Assembly: GCA_027451345.1 (NCBI GenBank)
Contig: DAIDJO010000095.1
Location: 1 to 64,000, forward strand
Length of the DNA stretch: 64,000 nucleotides
Source of the DNA: Solirubrobacterales bacterium
Lineage (GTDB): Bacteria; Actinomycetota; Thermoleophilia; Solirubrobacterales; Solirubrobacteraceae
Direction: 5' to 3'
The position numbers were made by a program, and so were the translations under genes. Within the stretch, counting starts at the first letter, position 1. Every line of letters starts with the position of its first letter. The notes under the pieces were generated by a model, which ran no database searches, was not told where the DNA came from, and worked only from the letters and a program-made list of their open reading frames with translations. This document shows, in pieces, positions 33,671 to 41,892 of the stretch.

Positions 33671-34273
33671 GTGAGCGCAACCTCTCCCGCGGTGCGTGAG
33701 GGTCTCCTGCGCCGCGGGCTCCGGCTCGAGTATCTGACCCTGAGCTGGAACGTGGTGGGGGTCGTGGTTCTCGCCCTGACGGCGGCGGCCTCCGGCTCGG
33801 TGGCACTCGCCGGATTCGGCGTCGACTCCCTGATCGAGATTGTCGCCTCGAGCGTCGTCGTCTGGGAGCTGCGGGGCGAGGAGGGGTCGCGGCGCGAGCG
33901 GATCGCCCTGCGCATCATCGCGGTGGCCTTCGGCGTGCTCGCCCTCTACATCGCCATGCAGGCGACCGTGACGCTGGCGGGCGGCGCACGTCCCCACCGT
34001 TCGACGCTCGGCGTGGCCTGGCTCGCCGTCACCGTCGCCGCGATGTGGCTGCTCGCGTACGGCAAGCACCGCACCGGCGACGCGCTGCAGAACCGGGTCC
34101 TGATGACCGAGGCGCGGGTGACGGTGATCGACGGCGCGCTCGCGGCCACCGTGCTCGTCGGTGTGGCGCTGAACGCCGCGCTCGGCTGGTGGTGGGCAGA
34201 CCCGCTCTCCTCGCTCGTCATCCTCGTCTACGGCGTGCGCGAGGCGCGGCACGCCTGGGGCGAGGCGGCCTGA
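33671..34273 (+). CDS. Cation efflux (CDF-like) membrane protein
   Basis: 200 aa with six predicted membrane helices and no C-terminal cytoplasmic domain. GSVALAGFGVDSLIEIVASSVVVWEL resembles the metal-site helix of cation diffusion facilitators (DSLxE in place of HxxxD), and ADPLSSLVILVYGVREA matches the second site region. It may export a divalent metal; the altered site makes the substrate uncertain. GTG start is leaderless, with TAGCAT 8 nt upstream. Confidence 0.75.
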   Translation: MSATSPAVREGLLRRGLRLEYLTLSWNVVGVVVLALTAAASGSVALAGFGVDSLIEIVASSVVVWELRGEEGSRRERIALRIIAVAFGVLALYIAMQATVTLAGGARPHRSTLGVAWLAVTVAAMWLLAYGKHRTGDALQNRVLMTEARVTVIDGALAATVLVGVALNAALGWWWADPLSSLVILVYGVREARHAWGEAA

Positions 34274-34294
34274 CGGACGCGAGGCCGCCGCGCG

Positions 34295-34843
34295 ATGGTC
34301 GCCAAGCTCATCGCGCTCGTGCTCCCGCTCGGGCTCGACACCTTCGCCGTCTGCTGTGCCCTGGGCCTGGCCGGCATCCCGGCGGCCCGCCGGGGACGGA
34401 TCTCCCTGATCATGGTCGTCTTCGAGGCGGGGATGCCGCTCGTCGGCGTGGCGATCGGAGCCCCGCTCGGACACGCGATCGGCGGCGACGCCGCGTACCT
34501 CGCCATCGGGGTGCTCGCCCTGTTCGGCGGCTACACGCTCCTCACCGATGAGGATGAGGAGCGGGCCGGGGGCCTGCTCGACGCGTCCGGTTGGGCGCTC
34601 CTGGCCCTCGGGCTGAGCGTCAGTCTCGACGAGCTCGCCGTCGGCTTCGCCCTCGGGCTGCTCCGCCTTCCCGTCGGGATCGTGATCGCGGCTATCGCCG
34701 CCCAGACCGTGGCCGTCTCGCAGCTCGGGCTGGGCTTCGGTGCGCGCCTCGGGGAGCGGGCGCGGGAGCGCGCCGAACAACTCGCCGGGCTCACTCTCGT
34801 CGGGCTCGCCGCCGTGCTCCTCGCCGAGCGGCTCCTCGCCTGA
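34295..34843 (+). CDS. MntP-like putative manganese efflux protein
   Basis: 182 aa, six hydrophobic helices in two related halves: LPLGLDTFAVCCALGL and LGLSVSLDELAVGFALGLL. The duplicated (S/L)D-x-(F/L)AV motif is the signature of the MntP/DUF204 family, which exports Mn(II). It follows the CDF-like gene by 21 bp, so a metal-homeostasis pair is likely. No yybP-ykoY-type leader was recognised. Confidence 0.72.
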   Translation: MVAKLIALVLPLGLDTFAVCCALGLAGIPAARRGRISLIMVVFEAGMPLVGVAIGAPLGHAIGGDAAYLAIGVLALFGGYTLLTDEDEERAGGLLDASGWALLALGLSVSLDELAVGFALGLLRLPVGIVIAAIAAQTVAVSQLGLGFGARLGERARERAEQLAGLTLVGLAAVLLAERLLA

Positions 34844-34882
34844 CACCCGCGTGACCATGAATAGACGACGGCGACTTTGGCT

Positions 34883-35404
34883 ATGTACCAGGTTGTGGCT
34901 GTACCTGACACCCATGAGCGACTGCTCAACCTCCTCGAGGAGCACGGCGCGCAGTACCGGCTGATCGACCATCGGCCGGAGGGCCGCACCGTCATCGCCA
35001 GCGAGCTGAGGGGCCATTCGCTGCGCGAGGCGGCCAAATGCATCGTCCTGCGAGTCACCGCCGGCAAGCGGGCGTCCCGCTATGTGCTCGCCGTCGTGCC
35101 CGGGAACCGACGCGTCGACGTCGAGGCGGTCAAATCGCTCTTCGGTGCCACCTCGGTCGGGTTCGCCCAGCGTGAGATCGCGGAGCGGCTGGCCGGCTCG
35201 GTCTCCGGCAGCGTCCTGCCGTTCTCCCTGCACCCCGAGCTCGCGCTCGTCGTCGACCCCGAGGTCCTCGACGTCCCGATGCTCTACTTCAACGCGGCAC
35301 GCCTGGACCGCTCGATCGGGCTGCGCGCCGAGGACTACGCACGGATCGCCCGGCCGCGGGTGGCGCCGATCGCGCTGCGCGAGGCGCCCGCCCTCGCCGC
35401 CTGA
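34883..35404 (+). CDS. YbaK/ProX-type aminoacyl-tRNA deacylase
   Basis: 173 aa. YbaK/EbsC fold: VIASELRGHSLREAAKCIVLRV carries the conserved K in the AAKCIVLR segment, RYVLAVVPGNRRVD, and SVLPFSLHPELALVVDPEVL near the end (usual GSVxPxG). The family clears mischarged Cys- or Ala-tRNA(Pro) in trans. ATG 34883 is preferred over the track's TTG 34877. Convergent with the DAB operon (15 bp). Confidence 0.85.
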   Translation: MYQVVAVPDTHERLLNLLEEHGAQYRLIDHRPEGRTVIASELRGHSLREAAKCIVLRVTAGKRASRYVLAVVPGNRRVDVEAVKSLFGATSVGFAQREIAERLAGSVSGSVLPFSLHPELALVVDPEVLDVPMLYFNAARLDRSIGLRAEDYARIARPRVAPIALREAPALAA

Positions 35405-35419
35405 GCGATCCCGCCGCCC

Positions 35420-35791
35420 TCAGCGGAAGTACTCCGGCCGGCTCACGTAGGTGTCGGAGACGAACATCACGCCGGAGCGCTCCTCGAACAGCTCGCGCAG
35501 ACCGGCGAGGACCGCCTCGGCCCGCGCGTCGGGCATCACCGCGATGAGCAGGGAGAGCGTGTCGGTGTCGTTGAAGAGCAGTCGGCCGTGGTGGTAGCCG
35601 TGATGCCCGAATCCGGAGACCCCGGAGAGGCTCGTGTAGCCGGTCACCCCGGCGTGGCGCAGCAGGTTGGCCACCAGCGACGTGTCCGCGCTGCGAACCA
35701 CGACCTCGACCTTCGTCATGCGCGTGAGCCCGTCGCGCGCCGCGGGCTCCTGTCCCGTGACGCCACCGGCGTCGGATCGATTCGTGCTCAT
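35420..35791 (-). CDS. PII-like signalling protein of the DAB operon
   Basis: 123 aa from ATG 35791 (MSTNRSD), overlapping the dabA stop (ATGA). The core MTKVEVVVRSADTSLVANLLRHAGVTGYTSLSGVSGFGHHGYHHG has the PII beta-alpha-beta fold with a His-rich loop where classical PII has its T-loop, and ends VMFVSDTYVSRPEYFR. PII-like genes occur in known dabAB loci. It likely senses a nucleotide or bicarbonate and regulates the transporter (inference). Confidence 0.75.
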   Translation of the reverse strand: MSTNRSDAGGVTGQEPAARDGLTRMTKVEVVVRSADTSLVANLLRHAGVTGYTSLSGVSGFGHHGYHHGRLLFNDTDTLSLLIAVMPDARAEAVLAGLRELFEERSGVMFVSDTYVSRPEYFR

Positions 35792-38583
35792 GTGTTCGTC
35801 TCCCGTGTGTGGATGGTGGCGGGGTGCCAGGGCGCCCAGTCTCCGGCCGGCGTGCGCCGCACCCACGGCCGGTCGGCCTCGTCACGGACGACCAGCGCGA
35901 CCCACTCGCCGTCGAGATAGTGCCGGAGCAGGTCGTTGCGCTCGACGAGCCGCCGCACGCGCTCCAGGGGCGCCTGGACGGCGTACAGCGCTCGCATCGG
36001 CTCGTGATGGAGCTCCGGCCCCGCTGCCACCGACTGCCACGGCAGCCCGAGCCGCAGGTCGCCGGCGTGCCCCTGCAGGACGCCGATGGTGCCGATCACG
36101 TTGTGCAGCGTCTTGTCCCCCGCTCCGAGCACCTCCGGGTCGGTCGTCGAGAAGTAGTACTGGGCGTTGATCCACTGGATGACGAGGCCCGGAGCGGTGA
36201 GGATCGTCTCCAGCGCCGTCCCGTCCGGATCGGCGCGCCAGTCATAGGAGTGCAGGAAGGTTCGGCATTCGAGGTCGAGCCCCGAGACCATCTCCCCCGG
36301 GCCGACGATGAAGGCGGCGTGACGGGCGAGTCCCCACTCGGGCCGGATCTGGGCCCAGTCTCGGGCGCGGCGCCGGGGGTGGTCGGCGCCGGGAAGGCGG
36401 GCCGCGCGCTCGAGCGCGAGCGCGCGGCCCGCGCGGTCCAGGGCGTCCTGCAGCGTGGCGACGTCATCCCGATGGCTTGCCGGGATCAGGTGGTGGTCGA
36501 GGATGCGGACCCGGTCGGTCGCCGTGTCGTGCTCGGCGGCCAGGAACCAGGTGTCCGGAGGGATCGCGATCCCGCGCCCGGCGAGGGCCTCGCGCAGGTC
36601 GGCTCGGTTGAGCAGCGCGCAGGCGATGCGGGCGTTCGGGCCGCCGCGCTGGCCACCGCAGGCGCCGCAGTCGAGCGCGGCCTCGTACGCGTTGTTCTCG
36701 GTGGCGGACCCGTGCCCGGTGATGAGCACCAGGCGGGCGAACTGCTCGACGAGGCCGAAGGAGCGCAGGGCGAACTCCGCCCAGTCGAGCTGCTCGGCGG
36801 GGTCGTAGCCCAGTGAGGTGGCCCGTGCCACGCGTCGGGCGTGGCCCTCGGCGCCGAGATCGAGCGCGTCGGCGAGCGACGGCTCCTCGCCCGCGAGGGC
36901 GCAGCGGCGCAGGCGCTCGCTCTCCGCCTCGGAGAGCCCGGGCCGCGCGAGATGGGCGCGGATCGCCTGGCGCTCGGCGGCGGCGACGATCGCCTCCGCC
37001 TCGACGGGCCCGGGGGCGTGCGCGACCGGCTCGGTGCGACGGGCCAGGGCGGCCGCGGCGAGGTGAGCGCGAGCTGTCCCGTAGCCCTCCGGGAGGACGG
37101 TCTTCAGCAGGGCGAGTGGCCCGGCCAGCCAGCCCCCCGCCTCGGCGAGCGCGAAGGGCGCGGCCAGGTCGTCCTTGGCGGCGTGAAAGGCGCCGTTGAC
37201 CGCCGCGGCGCGGCGCTCGGCGAGGATGCTCCGTGCCGCGTCGACCTCCTCCCCCGGCGAGACGCGCTCGCTCACCGACTTGGTCGGGGTGAGCGGCACC
37301 GGGCAGAGCCTCGCCCCGTGCGCGGAGTGCAGGGCGTGGTAGCGGATGACCAGCTGGTAGAAGCCGGCGAACCCGAACGTTCGGATGTTCCCCTGGGCCT
37401 CGAGGTGGCGACGCAGGCCCTCGGACCGCGCATCGATGCAGAACACCGCCTGGGCCGCAGGACGCGTCGGTGGGGTGGGCGGCGCGGGTCGACCCAGCGT
37501 CGCGAGCAGCTGATCCCGGTAGTGCCACTCGTAGGCGTCGAGCCAGACCCAGCCATACGCCGACTCCGGCAGGAGCGCGAGCAGGGCGACGAGTCCCGCC
37601 AGCTGCTCGGGCTCTGCGTCGGCCTGTCCCAGTGACGCCGCCAACCCGGACGCCAACCGGGACGGGTCCTCACCGGTCGCCGGCTCGGCCCCCGCGTGCG
37701 CCTCAACGAGCGCGCGGAGCGCCGCGACACCGTCGGGGAGCCGGCGACCGGCGGCCTGCTCGACGAGCGCGGCCTCGTAGGTCAGCCGAAGCGCGAGCAG
37801 GTCGCAGAGGTCGGCCGGGTGCGGGGCCTGGTCGGCGTGCTCCTCGCGCCATTTGATGTGGCTGCCGAACCCGGGCAGCCGGGCGAGCTGCGCCCGCAGC
37901 TCGCCCGTTTGCTCCGGAGATGGGATGCGGAGCCGCGCGAGGGCGGAGAGGATCGCGTCCTCCGGGCGCTCGGGCAGCTCGGCGAAGCGTCGGCGCTCGA
38001 CCCCGAGACGCCGCAGGGCCGGGTCGTGGGGCACGAGGGCGCGCCAGACCGCATACAGCCCGGCCTCGCGGCCGGGCATCGGCACCGCCGCGCCGGTCGT
38101 GTCGCAGAAGGCGGCACACCACTTCGCCACCTGTTCGTCGACGACTGGTGCCACCGCCGTGTCGAGGAGCCGGTCGCACCACTCCCCCGCGCCGCGCGGG
38201 ACGGTGCGCGGTGATGGCTCGTCGGTTCGGTGCAGGAGGGCGGCCCGCAGCGCGGCAACCGGGTTGAGCCGCCCCCCACCGAGGATGATGTCCGGATGCT
38301 CGGCGAGGGTGGGGACGCGGCGCCGCAGCGCCGCGTCCAGGTCGGCGTCGGTGATCCGCCCGGCCGCGTACCAGCCGTGGAACTGCGCGAGGGCCGGGCG
38401 CCCCCGCACGCCGAGCAGCGGCCCGGCGAGCGCGACCGCGTCCTCGAACGGCCGGTCCTCCAGGTCTCCGAGTGGGTTGACGGCGACGAAGGTCTCGAGC
38501 GGCCAGGTCGCGTGCAGGATCCGCGCTGCCGCACCGATCTGCGCCCGCAGACGGGAGCGCTCGGCGTCGGTTGGCGGGGTCAT
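35788..38583 (-). CDS. dabA: DabA, inorganic carbon uptake subunit (DUF2309, beta-CA-like)
   Basis: 931 aa from ATG 38583 (MTPPTDAER); the track's longer start lies inside dabB. The zinc/active site of the carbonic-anhydrase-like domain is intact: C382 and D384 in FCIDARSE, H624 in GHGSATENN and C639 in DCGACGG, with the 15-residue His-Cys spacing of characterised DabA. Peripheral cytoplasmic subunit that converts CO2 to bicarbonate, driven by the ion gradient through DabB. Translation is coupled to dabB by ATGA. Confidence 0.93.
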   Translation of the reverse strand: MTPPTDAERSRLRAQIGAAARILHATWPLETFVAVNPLGDLEDRPFEDAVALAGPLLGVRGRPALAQFHGWYAAGRITDADLDAALRRRVPTLAEHPDIILGGGRLNPVAALRAALLHRTDEPSPRTVPRGAGEWCDRLLDTAVAPVVDEQVAKWCAAFCDTTGAAVPMPGREAGLYAVWRALVPHDPALRRLGVERRRFAELPERPEDAILSALARLRIPSPEQTGELRAQLARLPGFGSHIKWREEHADQAPHPADLCDLLALRLTYEAALVEQAAGRRLPDGVAALRALVEAHAGAEPATGEDPSRLASGLAASLGQADAEPEQLAGLVALLALLPESAYGWVWLDAYEWHYRDQLLATLGRPAPPTPPTRPAAQAVFCIDARSEGLRRHLEAQGNIRTFGFAGFYQLVIRYHALHSAHGARLCPVPLTPTKSVSERVSPGEEVDAARSILAERRAAAVNGAFHAAKDDLAAPFALAEAGGWLAGPLALLKTVLPEGYGTARAHLAAAALARRTEPVAHAPGPVEAEAIVAAAERQAIRAHLARPGLSEAESERLRRCALAGEEPSLADALDLGAEGHARRVARATSLGYDPAEQLDWAEFALRSFGLVEQFARLVLITGHGSATENNAYEAALDCGACGGQRGGPNARIACALLNRADLREALAGRGIAIPPDTWFLAAEHDTATDRVRILDHHLIPASHRDDVATLQDALDRAGRALALERAARLPGADHPRRRARDWAQIRPEWGLARHAAFIVGPGEMVSGLDLECRTFLHSYDWRADPDGTALETILTAPGLVIQWINAQYYFSTTDPEVLGAGDKTLHNVIGTIGVLQGHAGDLRLGLPWQSVAAGPELHHEPMRALYAVQAPLERVRRLVERNDLLRHYLDGEWVALVVRDEADRPWVRRTPAGDWAPWHPATIHTRETNT

Positions 38584-40187
38584 GCTCTCACCTGCTCGCG
38601 GGGCCGCAGGACCGGCAGCGGGAGCGCGACCCGGCGCCCGCCCGCCGCTCGAGGGATCGGCGCCGAGCGCGGACCACCGACGTGGCCGGCATCGAGCGCA
38701 CGGACGTAGAGCTCGGCGCGTGCCCACTCGACGCGCCGTGCCATCACGAGCCACACCGCCATCCCCCCGACCGGCAGCAGGCCGAGCCAGGGGCTCACGG
38801 CGGCACGGACGCCGTGCACCGCGGGGGCGAGGAAGGCATCGGCACCGGCGATCAGGCCGGCGTAGGCCAGGCAGGCGCCGCCGAGGACGAGCAGACCGCC
38901 CGCGGCGCGCCCCGGCGTCGCCCGCAGCCAGCCGTGGGCCAGGAGGGCGCCGGTGGCCCAGGCGAAGGCGAAGAGCACCACTGCCCCCGGGTGGGCGAGC
39001 GCACCCGAGGCGAACGTGGCGAGCGCGAGGGCGAGGGCGGCGCCCGGGACGAGCGCCGCGGCGAACGCCCGGGCCGTGCCGGTCCAGCGCACACCGGCGG
39101 GAGCGGGCGCCGGCACGACCCGCCGGCGCTTGTCGTTGTGGACGACCGAGTCCGCCCCGAGGAAGAGCGTCGCCTTGTAGAGCCCGTGCCCCGCGAGGTG
39201 GAAGATGGCCGCCGCGGGCACGCCGAGGCCGCAGGCCATCACCATGAAGCCCATCTGGCCCATCGTCGAATGGGCGAGCGCACCCTTGACGTCGGGTTTG
39301 GCGAGCATCAGCACCGTGCCGTACAGCGCCGTGGCGCCGCCGACCGTGAAGGCGAGGTAGGTGGCCGCCGGCGTGGCGCCGAAGAGCGGCGCGAAGCGTA
39401 CGAGCAGGAAGCCTCCGGCGTTGACCAGGCCGGCGTGCAGGAAGGCCGAGACCGGCGTCGGGGCGGCAAGTGTGGCGGGCAGCCAGCGCTGCAGGGGCAG
39501 CTGTGCGGAGCGTCCCATCGCCGCCACCACGATCAGGCAGGCCACGATGGTGCCCGCGCCGATGCCGAGCACGTGGTGGCGGCCGAGGGCGAGCGTGGCG
39601 GCGTGCAGCCGCCGCAGGTCGAGATCACCGACCGTGCACCAGGCGAGCACTCCGGCGGCGAGGAGCGCGCAGTCGCCGACTGCGAAGGCGGCGGCGGTGC
39701 GGCGCAGCCCGAGCCGGGCGGCCGGGAGATCGCGCCGCTGCGCGAGCAGGCGGAGCAGCCCGATCCCACTGAACAGCCAGGCGGCGATCAGGCCGCTGAG
39801 CGTCGCGGCGCAGACGAGCGCGCAGACCGCCGCGGTCGTCACCCCGAACCAGGCGATCAGCCGGGCCTGGCGTGGGTCGCCGGAGAGGTAGCGGCTGGCG
39901 AAGAGCTGCACCATCAGGCTGACGGTGAGGACGAGCAGGAGCATCACCACCGACAACCGGTCGGCGTAGAGCCCGAGCGTCGCGTCGCCCGCGGAGTTGG
40001 TGAGGACCGCCGATACGGGCCCGGCGCTGAGGATGTGCACCGTGACGAGAACGGTGAGCGCGAGGGCCACCGCGGCGAAGCCCGCCCCGACGCGTCCGGC
40101 GCCGTCCTCCAGTCGCGGGCCGGAGGCGGCGCAGAGGAGGCCGCCGATCATCGGCAGCGCCACGATGGCGAGGATCAGGGCGCTCAT
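38580..40187 (-). CDS. dabB: DabB, membrane subunit of the DAB complex (NuoL/MrpA-like)
   Basis: 535 aa from ATG 40187, about 13-14 hydrophobic helices, proton-conducting antiporter (Pfam Proton_antipo_M) family. Seen: LPLQRWLPATLAAPTPVSAFLHAGLVNAGGFLLVR and AHSTMGQMGFMVMACGLG, the core of NuoL-type channels, plus HLAGHGLYKATLFLGADSV. Provides the ion flow that drives DabA. Not a complex I gene: no other nuo genes are present and dabA follows by ATGA overlap. Confidence 0.92.
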   Translation of the reverse strand: MSALILAIVALPMIGGLLCAASGPRLEDGAGRVGAGFAAVALALTVLVTVHILSAGPVSAVLTNSAGDATLGLYADRLSVVMLLLVLTVSLMVQLFASRYLSGDPRQARLIAWFGVTTAAVCALVCAATLSGLIAAWLFSGIGLLRLLAQRRDLPAARLGLRRTAAAFAVGDCALLAAGVLAWCTVGDLDLRRLHAATLALGRHHVLGIGAGTIVACLIVVAAMGRSAQLPLQRWLPATLAAPTPVSAFLHAGLVNAGGFLLVRFAPLFGATPAATYLAFTVGGATALYGTVLMLAKPDVKGALAHSTMGQMGFMVMACGLGVPAAAIFHLAGHGLYKATLFLGADSVVHNDKRRRVVPAPAPAGVRWTGTARAFAAALVPGAALALALATFASGALAHPGAVVLFAFAWATGALLAHGWLRATPGRAAGGLLVLGGACLAYAGLIAGADAFLAPAVHGVRAAVSPWLGLLPVGGMAVWLVMARRVEWARAELYVRALDAGHVGGPRSAPIPRAAGGRRVALPLPVLRPREQVRA

Positions 40188-40233
40188 GGTCGTCCCCCGC
40201 ATGGAGAGGAACTGCGGGCACGCCGCCTCACCA

Positions 40234-40608
40234 TCAGTGGACTCCCTCCAGGCAGTGCGCAGGCAGCGCGCGGCCGTCGAAGCCCCCGAGCCGCCGAAGG
40301 ATGTAGGGGTCGTGAACGATGCAGTAGAGCGAGCGCCCGCGGCTGAGCTCGGCGCGGATGTGCTCGGCCACCTCGTTGGCCGCCGTGCTGCGTCCGGCCG
40401 CGGAGGTGACATCGATCAGGATGTCCGGCGGTGGCGAGGCGAACCGGTGCGCCCAGGGTCCGAGCACGAGCGGGCGGGGGTCGTCGACCCGCTCGCCGAG
40501 GCCGGTCCGTGGCGTCCCGGCCTGCTCCTCCTCCCCCGCCGACTCCGCGAGGCGCTCCTCCCTCCAGTGCCGCTCGTCCGTCACGGCGTCCGATCGCTGA
40601 CCTGACAT
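40234..40608 (-). CDS. Small hypothetical protein, first gene of the DAB operon
   Basis: 124 aa from ATG 40608, with GGAGG about 7 nt upstream. The N-terminal 45 residues are charged and probably disordered (RHWREERLAESAGEEEQ). The C-terminal 75 look folded: PDILIDVTSAAGRSTAANEVAEHIRAELSRGRSLYCIVHDPYILRRLGGFDG. I recognise no family. It lies between the operon promoter and dabB (46 bp gap), so it may be an accessory or regulatory part of the carbon uptake system. Confidence 0.65.
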   Translation of the reverse strand: MSGQRSDAVTDERHWREERLAESAGEEEQAGTPRTGLGERVDDPRPLVLGPWAHRFASPPPDILIDVTSAAGRSTAANEVAEHIRAELSRGRSLYCIVHDPYILRRLGGFDGRALPAHCLEGVH

Positions 40609-40644
40609 TACGTTCCTCCGTTCGCGAGCCACTTAACGTGATTC

Positions 40645-40674
40645 ACAATAGGCGAATTCCAAAACGTCTGTCAA
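40645..40674 (-). promoter_or_regulatory. Sigma-70-type promoter of the DAB operon
   Basis: On the minus strand TTGACA (40674-40669), 18-bp spacer, TATTGT (40650-40645). It overlaps an imperfect palindrome ATTC-N9-GAAT (40641-40657) that covers the -10, a plausible operator for the divergent winged-helix gene. Leader about 30 nt to the ATG at 40608. Confidence 0.7.
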
Positions 40675-40713
40675 GGGGTAGGAATCAACGATCCCTCGTC
40701 GTACCCTGTGGCG

Positions 40714-41025
40714 ATGGCCGAGTGGACGTTCCTCACCAACCACGCCCACGTCCTGCTCTGCGTCGCGCGCGATCCCGGGGTGCGGCTGCGCGACGTGGCC
40801 GCGACCGTCGGGATCACCGAGCGGGCGGCGCAGAAGATCGTCGCCGACCTGGTGGAGGCGGGCTATCTGGAGCGTGAGCGCGAGGGGCGGCGCAACCGGT
40901 ACCGCCTGAACACCGATCTCCCTCTCCGCCACCCGATGGACCGCGAGCATCCGGTCGGGGAGATCATCGAGGTCTTCACGGGCGTCGAGCCCACCGGCCA
41001 CCCGGCTGAGCGGCCCGCTGTGTGA
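40714..41025 (+). CDS. Winged-helix (MarR-like) regulator divergent from the DAB operon
   Basis: 103 aa. Single winged HTH: NHAHVLLCVARDPGVRLRDVAATVGITERAAQKIVADLVEAGYLERE, then the wing GRRNRYRLN. No separate ligand domain. ATG 40714 is leaderless with TACCCT 6 nt upstream. Divergent placement 105 bp from the first DAB gene suggests that it controls carbon uptake, possibly through the palindrome on that promoter. Confidence 0.8.
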   Translation: MAEWTFLTNHAHVLLCVARDPGVRLRDVAATVGITERAAQKIVADLVEAGYLEREREGRRNRYRLNTDLPLRHPMDREHPVGEIIEVFTGVEPTGHPAERPAV

Positions 41026-41178
41026 ACGCCCTCGGCACCGACGGTGCGCAGCGTGACGCCGGTGTCCGGGCCGCCGATCGTGCAGTCCGACGCTCGCTGC
41101 AGGTTCAGATCCTTGATTGCTCAGCCCAATGACGCGCCCAGGCAATCGCCCATCCGTGGCGCCGCGCCGGCTCGACGG

Positions 41179-41805
41179 CTACGGATCGACCGGGGCGCGA
41201 GGAGCGCCGAACAGCAGGTCGACGTAGCCGTCGGCGATCTCCGCCGGGGAGAGTCGCCCGCGCGGGCGGTACCACTGCGCGGTGTGGTTGACCATGCCGA
41301 GCAGGGCGGCGAGGGCGAGACGCTCGTCGGCGACTCCGAGGCGACCGGCGGCGTGCAATGGCGCGATCAGGCCCTCCAGCATCTGCTCGAACCGCTTGCG
41401 GTCCTCGCGGATGCGCCGCCAGCGGGCACCGCGCTCGATGACATGGCGTTCCTGCTGGAAGACGAGCATGTGATCGCGGTGCTCGGTCACGTGCTCGACC
41501 CAGAGCCGCACGAGCGCACGCAGCTGCGCGTCGGGCTCCGCCGCCTCGGCGAGCAGCACCCGGGCGCGCTCGAGCAGCGGACCCATCAGCTGGTCGCAGA
41601 TCAGCTCGAGCAGCTGCTCCTTGCTGCCCACGTAGTGGTAGATGCCACCGGCGGCGAGATCGATCGATGCGGCCAGCTCCTGGATCGTCGTCTGGTCGTA
41701 GCCGCGGTGGGCGAAGACCCGGGCGGCCGCGCGCACCACCGCGTCCTGCCGGCGGTCGTAGCGCTCGCGCAGGCGGGGACGGGTCGGTCGGGTGGTGGCG
41801 GCCAC
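41179..41805 (-). CDS. TetR family regulator of the adjacent acyl-CoA operon
   Basis: 208 aa. HTH at about 25-60 (AARVFAHRGYDQTTIQELAASIDLAAGGIYHYVGSKEQLLE), with a FadR/KstR2-like C-terminal domain (WRRIREDRKRFEQMLEGLI, NHTAQWYRPRGRLSP). GTG start is leaderless: TAGCAT ends 6 nt upstream on the minus strand. It is divergent from the acyl-CoA dehydrogenase gene by 87 bp. Related TetR proteins bind acyl-CoA esters, which fits control of the operon. Confidence 0.9.
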   Translation of the reverse strand: MAATTRPTRPRLRERYDRRQDAVVRAAARVFAHRGYDQTTIQELAASIDLAAGGIYHYVGSKEQLLELICDQLMGPLLERARVLLAEAAEPDAQLRALVRLWVEHVTEHRDHMLVFQQERHVIERGARWRRIREDRKRFEQMLEGLIAPLHAAGRLGVADERLALAALLGMVNHTAQWYRPRGRLSPAEIADGYVDLLFGAPRAPVDP

Positions 41806-41892
41806 AGCACGATGCTAGCCGAACAGTGAACATCGCCTCGGTTTCCGTACCAATCTCCGTTCTTCGAATGGCTGTTCTGATAATGTCTGCCC

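Noticed and set aside
38580-40187. Complex I subunit NuoL or Na+/H+ antiporter MrpA
   Set aside because: No other nuo or mrp genes; ATGA coupling to dabA identifies it as DabB.
38571-40346. 591-aa plus-strand ORF
   Set aside because: Charged, repetitive shadow of dabB; the minus strand encodes proper membrane helices.
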